Notes: generated from the sequence alone by a model not told the origin. Positions 1-6,923 are shown, counted from the first letter of the stretch. The stretch is DNA of 7,214 bases from Alphaproteobacteria bacterium UBA1218 (GCA_002309215.1 DBXG01000005.1:554-7767), one strand, 5' to 3'. Made by a program: numbers and translations.

Positions 1-411
1 GTCGAAAAATTGATTACCCGCGCGAAAGTTGATACGGTTGCGAATCGTCGTTTGACTGCATCTGAATTGGGGAATAATTCTGATAAAGCGGTTAAAAAAT
101 TATTTGCTGTTTTAGGACCACGTTATGCAAAGCGCCCTGGTGGTTATACACGCGTGTTAAAAGCTGGTTTCCGTTATGGTGATGCTGCGCCAATGGCAAT
201 AATTGAATTGGTTGAACGTGATGAAAATGCTAAAAAAGTTGCACCAAAAACTGTCGCAACAGAAGCAAAAGAAACAATTGCCAAGGAAGAAACTAAAAAG
301 GCAACTGCACCAAAAACAACGAAAGCAGTTGCTGAAAAGAAAGTTGCGGCACCAAAAGCTGCAAAAGCACAAAAAACAGTCGCTGTGAAACGTCGTGCAA
401 CTGGTAAATAA
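1..411 (+). CDS. rplQ: 50S ribosomal protein L17, 3' part, with Lys/Ala-rich tail
   Basis: The reading frame is open from base 1 and ends with TAA at 409-411; the start codon lies to the left of the window. The visible 136 residues begin within the conserved L17 core (VEKLITRAK, then VANRRL) and continue to GPRYAKRPGGYTRVLKAGFR and YGDAAPMAIIELVERD, the signature end of bacterial L17 and close to the alphaproteobacterial form. L17 is a large-subunit protein that binds 23S rRNA near the exit-tunnel side; it is usually the last gene of the alpha operon, after rpoA. The intrinsic terminator just downstream agrees with that. Oddity: after ERD (visible residue 74) there are about 62 more residues made almost only of Lys, Ala, Thr, Glu, Val and Pro, resembling a basic histone-H1-like tail. 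L17 normally ends near this point or after a short tail. Product identity is very secure; the role of the tail is unknown. Confidence 0.97.
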   Translation, partial: VEKLITRAKVDTVANRRLTASELGNNSDKAVKKLFAVLGPRYAKRPGGYTRVLKAGFRYGDAAPMAIIELVERDENAKKVAPKTVATEAKETIAKEETKKATAPKTTKAVAEKKVAAPKAAKAQKTVAVKRRATGK

Positions 412-430
412 GTTTGTCCAAGTACAAAAC

Positions 431-463
431 AAAAGACACCCGTTTTTGATGGGTGTTTTTTTT
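431..463 (+). terminator. Intrinsic terminator after rplQ
   Basis: ACACCC at 436-441 pairs with GGGTGT at 451-456 around a 9-nt loop. The stem can be extended by A-U pairs and one G-U pair to 431-441/451-461. The 3' arm runs straight into a T tract (456-463). It starts about 20 nt after the rplQ stop codon, as expected for the end of a ribosomal protein operon. The left arm is preceded by A-rich sequence, so weak termination in the opposite direction is also possible. Confidence 0.9.
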
Positions 464-495
464 GTAAAAAAATTATATTTTTGCGAATAAAGGTG

Positions 496-524
496 TTGTA
501 TGGTTTCTGGTTTTATGATAAAAT
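496..524 (+). promoter_or_regulatory. Predicted promoter of gene A (extended -10)
   Basis: A -35-like TTGTAT (496-501) is followed after exactly 17 nt by the -10 hexamer TAAAAT (519-524). The -10 is extended by TGA (516-518), giving TGATAAAAT. This lies 25 nt before the ATG of gene A and downstream of the rplQ terminator, so gene A should be a separate transcription unit. Transcription would start near 530-532. The same nonamer occurs at the same distance before gene B. No experimental support; the -35 matches the consensus only partly. Confidence 0.6.
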
Positions 525-539
525 TACCCCAAAGGGTAA
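524..539 (+). promoter_or_regulatory. Inverted repeat between -10 and ribosome binding site of gene A
   Basis: TTACCC (524-529) and GGGTAA (534-539) are perfect inverted repeats separated by the 4 bases CAAA. The left arm begins on the last base of the -10 hexamer and the right arm ends inside the Shine-Dalgarno region (AAGGAG, 538-543). If transcription starts near 531, the RNA would contain only the right arm, so an operator-like DNA site is more plausible than an RNA hairpin. Longer read-through transcripts could form the hairpin beside the Shine-Dalgarno sequence. Chance occurrence cannot be excluded for a 6-bp repeat. Confidence 0.35.
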
Positions 540-543
540 GGAG
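538..543 (+). promoter_or_regulatory. Ribosome binding site deciding the start of gene A
   Basis: AAGGAG ends 6 nt before ATG 550. It selects this ATG over the in-frame TTG at 481, which would put the promoter inside the gene and place 23 non-signal residues ahead of an obvious signal peptide. Confidence 0.85.
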
Positions 544-549
544 TATTCT

Positions 550-3381
550 ATGCGTAAACTGGTGTTTTTGCCGATTGTGACTGCTTTGTTTTTCGCTGAT
601 TTTGGCGCGTTTGGTGCGACTGCGCGTGGTTCGCGTGGTGGTACAGCAAATACTGGTAATAATGCTTCTGGGGCGACTGCGCCTGTGGCGGCGCGTGCGG
701 CTGTTCGGGGTGCAAAACCGGTATCGACGGCACAACCTGCGCAACAAAACGCGCCTGTGGCGGCGCGCGCAGCGACAAGGAATACCCCAAAAACAACAAC
801 CAGTGTTGCAACAAATGCAAAACCAACCGCGGGTGGTGTTGTAGCGGCGCGTGCTGGTGCCAAACAGAAAGTGGTAAATATGGGGACCAAGGTTGCTACT
901 GCTACTGCGAATACTGTTGTGTCTCAGGAATGCCAAGATGCTTACTTTGGATGTATGGATTCTTTTTGTATGTTGGAAAATGTGACTGGTGGTCGTTGTA
1001 AATGCAGTGATAAAAATGCAGAATATGATAATATTTTGGCTGAAATTATGAAACTGGATCAACAAAGTTATGTTATGCAGACCGAAGGGGTTTCTTTGTT
1101 GAAAATGGGCAAGAGCGCTGATGAAGTTTATGCAATGGCTGAAGATGCGGCCAACAAAGTTTCCAAGGATAAAAAAGTGGAAGAGCAAGCGGCGGGCAAT
1201 AAAAAAAAGTTAGATTTGTCTGCGTGGGATAAAAATTTGTTTGAAGACGATGAAGAAGTTTTTGCAGATGAACCCGCGGTGTTAGAGTCTGATTTGACCA
1301 GCACAACTGGTGATAAATTGCATTCAACGGCGGCTCGTATATGTACACAACAGGTTCCAAAACAGTGTAGTGCTTCTGTGTCTATGTTGCGAATGGTGTA
1401 TGTTCAGAAAATCCAATCTGATTGTGCGGCTTATGAAAATAGTCTGAAACAACAACAATTGGAAAGTAATCAGAAATTGCAAACTGCCAGACAGAGTTTG
1501 CGTGATACTGCGTTGGAAAAATATCAAGAATCAAACAAGTACGATCTTAGTGGGTGTGTTCGTGCGTTTAATACCTGTATGCAACAGGAAGAGGTGTGTG
1601 GGGAAGGTTTCCTTGGGTGTGTGACATTTGCTGCAACAGATAATTTGAAGGGGGCTGTGACAAAGCAGACCACAATAAAGGGAAAGGTGTCTAGTATCAC
1701 ATTGGCGGCGACAACTATGGACGAATTGCTGTCTAAGCGTGTATTTTGTGATAATATTTTGGAACAATGTGTGACCGCTAATGTAGATGACGCAGTTTGG
1801 ACTGCGTTCTTGAAAAGTGCGGCGCCTGCGATTAAAACAGCTGAATCTGATGCAGAAAGCAATTTACGTATGAATTGTGTCAAAGAAGTATCAGAATGTT
1901 TCCAGACTGCTTGTAAAGATCAAGTGGATAGGAATATTGAAGCTGGCTCTTATGATATGTGTTTAAGCAATCCAGATTTGTATAAATCTTTGTGTAAACC
2001 AAAATTGGAACCGTGTTTATTGGCTACGGGTGGAACTTATGATACCCCTCAATCTTCATCATTGTGGAATGCATTGTTGGCGCGTTTGGCATCTATGAAG
2101 GTGGACGCTTGTACCCAAGAGGTCAAAGATTGTTTGTTGTCAGAAGATAGATGTGGCAAAGATTATGCGGGTTGTATTGGTTTAAGTACATATGATATCG
2201 GTCAGTTGTGTCCAACAGATAAATTGACAGCGTGCAGAGATGAGCGTCAAAATTTAAGTGGAACCAAGTTGGAAAGCGATATTCGTGCTTATGTTGCCAA
2301 GGTTGCCCAAGGTATTGCTTTGAACATAGATAACAATATGTTGGCACAATGTCAGTCTGCGTTGAAAACTGCGATGTTGACATATTGTGGTGCAGAAACA
2401 GAATGTCCGAATGCGATGGTCGATGAAAATATTTTTGATGGTATATTAAAGGTCAAGTTTTGCAAGGTTGATGATGATGGTCAGGCAAGTTCCACATCAA
2501 ATTGTTATACAGATTTAGCGATGATACCAAAAAGCGAAGATATATCAAAGTATCAGGCGATGTTGATGAACAAGATAGATGTATCGCGACTTCAGTATGC
2601 AGTTGACAATGTCGATAGACGAATTGCGCAAACCAATAATAATTCTTATTTTGGGGTAAAAAATGGTGCAGTACAAAGCACACAAGTCAATAAATCAAAA
2701 ATGCAGGATAACAATATATTTGTTTTTGATGACAAGGTTGATTTGGATATAACTTATTCGAACGATGAAATGAAGAAATTGCAAACTGTGTTGAACAATA
2801 ATTACAAGACAATCATAGATGCAATTGAATCCGATCCGAAAGTCACAGCCTGTATGTCTGGCAGACAGGTTCAAGGGTTTAATGAAAATAATATCAATAG
2901 TGGTGCAAGCCAAAGATATCCAAATTTGACCCAGAATGTGCGCAGTATTATTGCCAAGGCGGTCATAGCAGATGTTCCAAAGTTATATTTGCAAAAGGAA
3001 GCAGAAATATCTTCGGGTGATTTGGCATCAATGCAAGCAAAACAAGAAAATCTTATAAAAGAACAGTTGAATACAATCAAATCACAACAAGATGGTGTCA
3101 ACATGCAGGTATGTATGTCTTTTACAGAGCAAGATGGTGGCAAAGATATCATGGCAACGTATGATCCGGAAACGGCGTTGTGTACATTGAAATTCACAGA
3201 AGATGGCAAGTTTACGGGAGATATGTCTTTTCAACTACCGTTAGTTACTTCGTTAAATTGGAAAACGTGGGTACTTAAGGGTGACGAAGAAGTTCGTGTT
3301 GATGCTCATCCAAAAGGTTTGTATTCTTTGGGTAATGGTAAGACAATTAGAGACTATAGAAGCAAATATAGTGAGAAATAA
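550..3381 (+). CDS. Secreted cysteine-rich protein A, first of a tandem paralog family (unknown function)
   Basis: No named family recognised. The protein has 943 residues and starts at ATG 550, after AAGGAG. Residues 1-25 form a signal peptide (MRKLV, hydrophobic core, then GAFGATA with an A-T-A cleavage site before R26). Residues 26-107 are a low-complexity Ala/Thr/Arg linker with three V-A-A-R-A motifs. From residue 108 (VVNMGTKVATAT) the protein is conserved with gene B. Cysteine clusters follow: C128-x6-C135-x4-C140-x9-C150-x-C152; C265, C273, C292; then a likely helical or coiled stretch at 286-333. Next come C336/343/350/357 (each x6), C400/407, C443/450, C482/489, C521/528/535/542 (each x6), and C601-x11-C613-x5-C619. 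All 34 cysteines lie in the mature part, an even number. The C-terminal 88 residues after C855 differ from B. No lipobox, no further convincing membrane segment and no catalytic motif were seen. Inferred: periplasmic or surface protein stabilised by disulfides. The gene itself is secure; the function is unknown. Confidence 0.92.
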   Translation: MRKLVFLPIVTALFFADFGAFGATARGSRGGTANTGNNASGATAPVAARAAVRGAKPVSTAQPAQQNAPVAARAATRNTPKTTTSVATNAKPTAGGVVAARAGAKQKVVNMGTKVATATANTVVSQECQDAYFGCMDSFCMLENVTGGRCKCSDKNAEYDNILAEIMKLDQQSYVMQTEGVSLLKMGKSADEVYAMAEDAANKVSKDKKVEEQAAGNKKKLDLSAWDKNLFEDDEEVFADEPAVLESDLTSTTGDKLHSTAARICTQQVPKQCSASVSMLRMVYVQKIQSDCAAYENSLKQQQLESNQKLQTARQSLRDTALEKYQESNKYDLSGCVRAFNTCMQQEEVCGEGFLGCVTFAATDNLKGAVTKQTTIKGKVSSITLAATTMDELLSKRVFCDNILEQCVTANVDDAVWTAFLKSAAPAIKTAESDAESNLRMNCVKEVSECFQTACKDQVDRNIEAGSYDMCLSNPDLYKSLCKPKLEPCLLATGGTYDTPQSSSLWNALLARLASMKVDACTQEVKDCLLSEDRCGKDYAGCIGLSTYDIGQLCPTDKLTACRDERQNLSGTKLESDIRAYVAKVAQGIALNIDNNMLAQCQSALKTAMLTYCGAETECPNAMVDENIFDGILKVKFCKVDDDGQASSTSNCYTDLAMIPKSEDISKYQAMLMNKIDVSRLQYAVDNVDRRIAQTNNNSYFGVKNGAVQSTQVNKSKMQDNNIFVFDDKVDLDITYSNDEMKKLQTVLNNNYKTIIDAIESDPKVTACMSGRQVQGFNENNINSGASQRYPNLTQNVRSIIAKAVIADVPKLYLQKEAEISSGDLASMQAKQENLIKEQLNTIKSQQDGVNMQVCMSFTEQDGGKDIMATYDPETALCTLKFTEDGKFTGDMSFQLPLVTSLNWKTWVLKGDEEVRVDAHPKGLYSLGNGKTIRDYRSKYSEK
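685..864 (+). repeat. Three V-A-A-R-A motif repeats in the linker of gene A
   Basis: The motif V-A-A-R-A-(A/G)-x-(R/K) appears at residues 46-53, 70-77 and 98-105. The first two also share a 17-base identical stretch at 679-695 and 751-767, 72 nt (24 codons) apart. The linker is visibly more GC-rich than the rest of the gene. Gene B has the equivalent motif three times in its own linker. Confidence 0.8.
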
Positions 3382-3389
3382 TTTTATGC

Positions 3390-3418
3390 TCGGAATAAAA
3401 TGGCAATAATGATAAAAT
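3390..3418 (+). promoter_or_regulatory. Predicted promoter of gene B (extended -10)
   Basis: TGATAAAAT (3410-3418) is identical to the extended -10 of gene A and sits the same 25 nt before the start codon. The -35 position at 17-nt spacing is TCGGAA (3390-3395), a weak match. The element starts 9 nt after the stop codon of gene A, and no terminator hairpin separates the genes. B may therefore be read both from its own promoter and by read-through from A. Confidence 0.5.
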
Positions 3419-3443
3419 AAAAAAAGAAAAGGAAATGGGATAT

Positions 3444-6400
3444 ATGCGTAGATATTTTGTTGTACCAATGATTGTGGCGCTGTTTTGCGCGGGTGTTGGT
3501 GCGTTTGGTGCGACCGCACGTGGCTCGCGCAGTGTTGCTAATGCTGGTGCAACAACAGAAACATCTAATAATGCCAATACTGACGCATCTGCAACCTCTG
3601 GAAATCAAACTGTGTCTGCGCGTGTTGCGAATCGGACGCGTGTAAGAACCGTGCCTGCAGCGCAACCAGGTCAGGCTGTATCTGCGCGTGTTGCAGTCAG
3701 AAATACATCGAAAAATGTGGCAAAAAGTGTTGGGAATATGAATGCTGCGGCTGGCAAAAACTTAAGGGTTGGAATGGGCGACCCGATTATGCAGACTACA
3801 TCTGCACGTGCTGCGACCAAGCAGAAAGCAGTCAATATGGGAACAAAAATAACTACTGCGACTGAAAATACTGTTGTTCCCGAAGAATGCAGAAATGCGT
3901 TTGATGGTTGTATGGATTCTTTCTGTATGTTGGCGAACACCAGCGGTGGTCGTTGCCGTTGTGATGACCGTAGTGAAGAATTAGATGATGTTTTGGATCA
4001 AATTATGAAATTGGATTCACAGAGCAAGACTCTGGCAGAAGAGGGCGTTGAACGTCTGCAACGTGGTGATGCAGTTGATGCAATTTATTCAATGGCAGAA
4101 GACGCAGCCAACAAAGTTGTTGCGGGACAAAAGAAAAACCAAAAAGATTTCTTGAATACCGAATCGAAATCTGGTTCTAAAAAGCTTGATATGTCTATGT
4201 TCAATAGTGGTGTTTTTGATACAGACGATTTGTTTGGTGGCTTGGAAGACAATATTTTGGAATCTGATTTATCAGATAAAAAGGGCGATGCGTTGCGTTC
4301 TGCCGCTACTAAAATGTGTGTGGCCAAGGTACCAAGTCAATGCAAAGAATATTCATCAATGCTGCAGTTGGTTTATGCCCAGAAGATTAAGTCAGATTGT
4401 ATAGCATACGAAAATGATTTGAAACAGCAAAAAATGAACAGTGAAAATCTGTTAAAGACTGCGCAAAAGGCTGTGCGTGATGCCGCAGCGGAAGCATATG
4501 AAAGCAAGAACAAGTATAAAACAACGGGCGAATGTGTAATTGCATTTAAACAATGTATGTTGGGCGAAGATGCTTGTGGTTCTGGATTTTCCAAGTGCGT
4601 CATAGATCCGACTTTGGTATCTAAAAATGCGTCAAAACTATATACAATAAAAACGTCTAAAAGTATAACGGTTGAAATCGCTGCTTCTACATACAGCGCT
4701 TTGGAAGGAAGCAGAAGTTTTTGTGACAATGTTTTGGCACAATGCGTTGACGCAAATAAAAACGATGCGGTATGGAAACAATTTTTGGTTAATGTTGCAC
4801 CAGAATTAAAGGCTGCTGAATATAACGCCGAAGATGATTCACGTCGTAATTGTGCGAAAAATGTTGTGTCTTGTATCAAAGAACAGGCAGCAGGCGAAGG
4901 TTTTACAGAAGGGTCTGATAACTGGTACATATTTACATCAAATACAGCAAATGTACAAAATTTCTGTAAAATACCGTTACAACAATGTAATGCATACGGT
5001 ACGAATAAGGAAATGGAAGATGCAGTTATGAGTTTTGTAAAACTTTCATTGAATGCCTTGCGTGCGGACAGATGTACAACCACGATTAAAAAATGTCTGC
5101 AAGACAGCTGTGGCGAAGATTATTCAGAATGTTTGGGTTATACTGTTGGGGACTTGAAAGGTTTTTGTCCACAAGATGTTATCGGTGCGGATTGCTCGGG
5201 CAAGACAGGTTTTGAAGGTGATAAGATATATGAATATGTTGATCAAGTTGCCCAAGGTTTATTCTTGAATGTTGATAATGCGTTGACCAGGGGTTGTATG
5301 AATGCGGTCAATACGGCTATGACAACGTATTGTGGTGGTACCGCATCTTGTTCGGGAACTGCTTTGGATTTCAGCGACATTGTTAATAAATATCTGACAT
5401 ACAAATTGTATGGTGGCTGTGATGCGAATGATGAAAATTGCAAGGAGAAAAATTCAATATCCGAGTTTTCGTCATCTGATGTATTATATTGTCCGTCAAA
5501 ATGGGTTGCCAAGGTGAATTATGGCGGATTATCTGCATTTTTCGATAAGGTATCAATCGGGTCAGGTTCGTCAACGGTTGCACTTTCAAATTTGTTAACA
5601 ACAGCGAAACAATTATCTGCGAATATCAATCTCGGTCGGTCTGCAACAAATAATTTTGTAAAACTTAATAGTGCAACTTCGATTTCAAGCTTGTCGTCAG
5701 ATGTAGCTTTAGCGAAACAATTATCTACGAATATCTATCTCGGTCAGTCTGCAAAAAATAATTTTGTGACTGTTGCGCCAAAACTTAATATTGCAACTTC
5801 GATTTCAAGCTTGTCGTCAGATGTAGCTTTCCAAGCGCAATCTGGTGCAACAAGTGAAGTTAAATCAGTTGTCAACAGAATGAACAGCGCATATAAAAAT
5901 TTGATTGGTTTAATTGAATCTGATTACAATGTATCAAAATGTATAAATGGGACATCGCGTGGAAACTTTAGTAGCAATACTCAGACCACTACAAAAGGGC
6001 AAACGTCTGTGGCATTTAAAAATTTGACCAACAATATTAAATCGATTGTTGCACAGAGTATTTATGATAACTTTTCGGCACAATTTAATGCGCGTGTGGA
6101 AGATTTGCAGACTGATATTGATGCCGCAAACATACAAATTAACAAAGTGTATTCTGATGCTGGTAAGGTTTGTGTAGGGAGTGAAACCAGTACGACTACT
6201 GCATCAAATACAGGAAAATGCGAAATGGGTAATTGTAATGCTTGTGATAGCGCAGAAAAGAAATGTCACTGTATTGCAAGAACTTATTTCCAACATGGAC
6301 CTGTAAGAATAGATGGAAGCTCTTATGGTGAATATACCTGGTTGCACGATATAATATACACAAACGGTATTTGTCACTTTGTTTTCAATCGTGTGGTAAA

Positions 6401-6890
6401 TTGCGGTGATACTGCTACAGGTAGTGGGGCTATGTTTGACCACTGTTATTATGGTATGGGGAATGTAGAAAATGCGATTGAATTTAATTTTGCATTAAAT
6501 AAAGACACTAATATAAGCATTTCCAAGTGTACAGATAGCGATGAGCCAATGAGCACAGGTGGTATGTCATATATGGATACCCTGTACGTTGGTGATCAAA
6601 CAGTTGAGTTTAAGCATTGTACTAAGGACAGGAATAATATCACATGGAAAAGCGGAACATATGATGGAGAGATAGATCATATTGCTCAAAAACCAGATCG
6701 TGGCGAAGGTGCGTGTTATTGGTGTAGTTTTTATAATTTCCAAGAATCCAATAAATCCAAACCATATGTTACGTCTTCTGACAGCGTGGAAGTTAAGGGG
6801 TCGGCAGATAAAATTATGGATGATCTTTTCAGGAAGTTTGATGAAAATGATTTGCTTATACATGACGAAGGATATTCTTCAATAGAGTAG
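3444..6890 (+). CDS. Secreted cysteine-rich protein B, second tandem paralog with extended C-terminal domain
   Basis: No named family recognised; 1148 residues. Of two in-frame ATGs (3435 and 3444), 3444 is chosen: it aligns with the start of A (MRRYFVVP against MRKLVFLP) and has AGGA (3430-3433) 10 nt upstream, whereas 3435 would have only 1 nt of spacing. Signal peptide 1-25 ends in GAFGATA, as in A. Linker 26-128 has three S-A-R-(V/A)-A motifs. The body repeats A's cysteine order: C149-x6-C156-x4-C161-x9-C171-x-C173; C292/300/319; C364/371/378/385; C427/434; C470/477; C508/515; C544-x6-C551-x4-C556-x6-C563; C618-x11-C630-x5-C636. An insert near residues 700-800 contains a tandem duplication. 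The last 238 residues differ from A and begin with C910, C926-x4-C931-x2-C934-x6-C941-x-C943, followed by seven further cysteines and a likely beta-rich domain. The mature part has 44 cysteines. Inferred: secreted, disulfide-bonded protein of unknown role. Confidence 0.92.
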   Translation: MRRYFVVPMIVALFCAGVGAFGATARGSRSVANAGATTETSNNANTDASATSGNQTVSARVANRTRVRTVPAAQPGQAVSARVAVRNTSKNVAKSVGNMNAAAGKNLRVGMGDPIMQTTSARAATKQKAVNMGTKITTATENTVVPEECRNAFDGCMDSFCMLANTSGGRCRCDDRSEELDDVLDQIMKLDSQSKTLAEEGVERLQRGDAVDAIYSMAEDAANKVVAGQKKNQKDFLNTESKSGSKKLDMSMFNSGVFDTDDLFGGLEDNILESDLSDKKGDALRSAATKMCVAKVPSQCKEYSSMLQLVYAQKIKSDCIAYENDLKQQKMNSENLLKTAQKAVRDAAAEAYESKNKYKTTGECVIAFKQCMLGEDACGSGFSKCVIDPTLVSKNASKLYTIKTSKSITVEIAASTYSALEGSRSFCDNVLAQCVDANKNDAVWKQFLVNVAPELKAAEYNAEDDSRRNCAKNVVSCIKEQAAGEGFTEGSDNWYIFTSNTANVQNFCKIPLQQCNAYGTNKEMEDAVMSFVKLSLNALRADRCTTTIKKCLQDSCGEDYSECLGYTVGDLKGFCPQDVIGADCSGKTGFEGDKIYEYVDQVAQGLFLNVDNALTRGCMNAVNTAMTTYCGGTASCSGTALDFSDIVNKYLTYKLYGGCDANDENCKEKNSISEFSSSDVLYCPSKWVAKVNYGGLSAFFDKVSIGSGSSTVALSNLLTTAKQLSANINLGRSATNNFVKLNSATSISSLSSDVALAKQLSTNIYLGQSAKNNFVTVAPKLNIATSISSLSSDVAFQAQSGATSEVKSVVNRMNSAYKNLIGLIESDYNVSKCINGTSRGNFSSNTQTTTKGQTSVAFKNLTNNIKSIVAQSIYDNFSAQFNARVEDLQTDIDAANIQINKVYSDAGKVCVGSETSTTTASNTGKCEMGNCNACDSAEKKCHCIARTYFQHGPVRIDGSSYGEYTWLHDIIYTNGICHFVFNRVVNCGDTATGSGAMFDHCYYGMGNVENAIEFNFALNKDTNISISKCTDSDEPMSTGGMSYMDTLYVGDQTVEFKHCTKDRNNITWKSGTYDGEIDHIAQKPDRGEGACYWCSFYNFQESNKSKPYVTSSDSVEVKGSADKIMDDLFRKFDENDLLIHDEGYSSIE
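3615..3821 (+). repeat. Three S-A-R-x-A motif repeats in the linker of gene B
   Basis: The motif S-A-R-(V/A)-A-x-(R/K) occurs at residues 58-64, 80-86 and 120-126, matching the V-A-A-R-A motifs of gene A in number and order. The last copy in both proteins is followed directly by QK, then a V-N-M-G-T-K segment. Spacing between copies varies (22 and 40 residues), so this is a retained short motif in a fast-changing linker rather than a fixed-length repeat. Confidence 0.75.
5604..5830 (+). repeat. In-frame tandem duplication inside gene B (two copies)
   Basis: Copy 1 (5604-5710) and copy 2 (5712-5830) are near-identical at the DNA level: about 5 substitutions plus a 12-base insertion in copy 2 (the T-V-A-P addition). 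The last 39 bases are identical (5672-5710 and 5792-5830). The units encode about 36 and 40 residues, beginning AKQLS and ending in SSLSSDVA. The region is Ser/Asn-rich and lacks cysteine. It lies in a part of B with no clear counterpart in A. A weak third echo (SSTVALSN, near 5568-5592) precedes copy 1. Confidence 0.93.
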
Positions 6891-6891
6891 A

Positions 6892-6908
6892 ATCGGTCTA
6901 TTTCCGAT
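6892..6908 (+). other. Short inverted repeat just after the gene B stop codon
   Basis: ATCGG (6892-6896) and CCGAT (6904-6908) can form a 5-bp stem with a 7-nt loop, starting 2 nt after the stop codon. No T tract follows, so it is not a terminator by itself. It could be chance or the first hairpin of the structured 3' region. Confidence 0.35.
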
Positions 6909-6923
6909 GATAGCAAATGTTAA

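Noticed and set aside
203..388. Plus-strand 61-residue open frame of Lys/Gln/Leu-rich sequence
   Set aside because: It is a shifted-frame shadow of the low-complexity rplQ tail, with no ribosome binding site.
481..549. Alternative start of gene A at TTG 481
   Set aside because: It would include the predicted promoter and Shine-Dalgarno in the coding region and put 23 residues before the signal peptide. ATG 550 has AAGGAG at ideal spacing and aligns with B.
931..1005. Zinc ribbon or iron-sulfur ferredoxin domain for the first Cys cluster
   Set aside because: The spacing C-x6-C-x4-C-x9-C-x-C does not match the C-x2-C pairs of zinc ribbons or the C-x2-C-x2-C-x3-C of ferredoxins, and the protein carries a signal peptide. 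Metal binding is left open but not called.
157..1188. 343-residue open frame on the minus strand
   Set aside because: It runs antisense across rplQ, its terminator and the start of gene A. Its Thr/Arg/Cys/Phe-rich composition is what antisense reading of Ala/Lys-rich codons produces, and it has no ribosome binding site or domain.
3435..3443. Alternative start of gene B at ATG 3435
   Set aside because: The best purine run (AGGA) would be only 1 nt away, and the alignment with A begins at the ATG at 3444.
3444..3518. Lipoprotein signal in gene B because of a cysteine at residue 15
   Set aside because: The residues before C15 are A-L-F, which do not fit a lipobox, and C15 lies within the hydrophobic core, well before the conserved GAFGATA cleavage region.
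4373..5083. 236-residue open frame on the minus strand inside gene B
   Set aside because: It is fully antisense to a conserved, cysteine-patterned part of B. The conservation belongs to the plus-strand protein.
5604..5830. CRISPR-like or regulatory repeat array
   Set aside because: There are only two adjacent long copies with no spacers, and both are in frame within gene B, so this is a coding tandem duplication.
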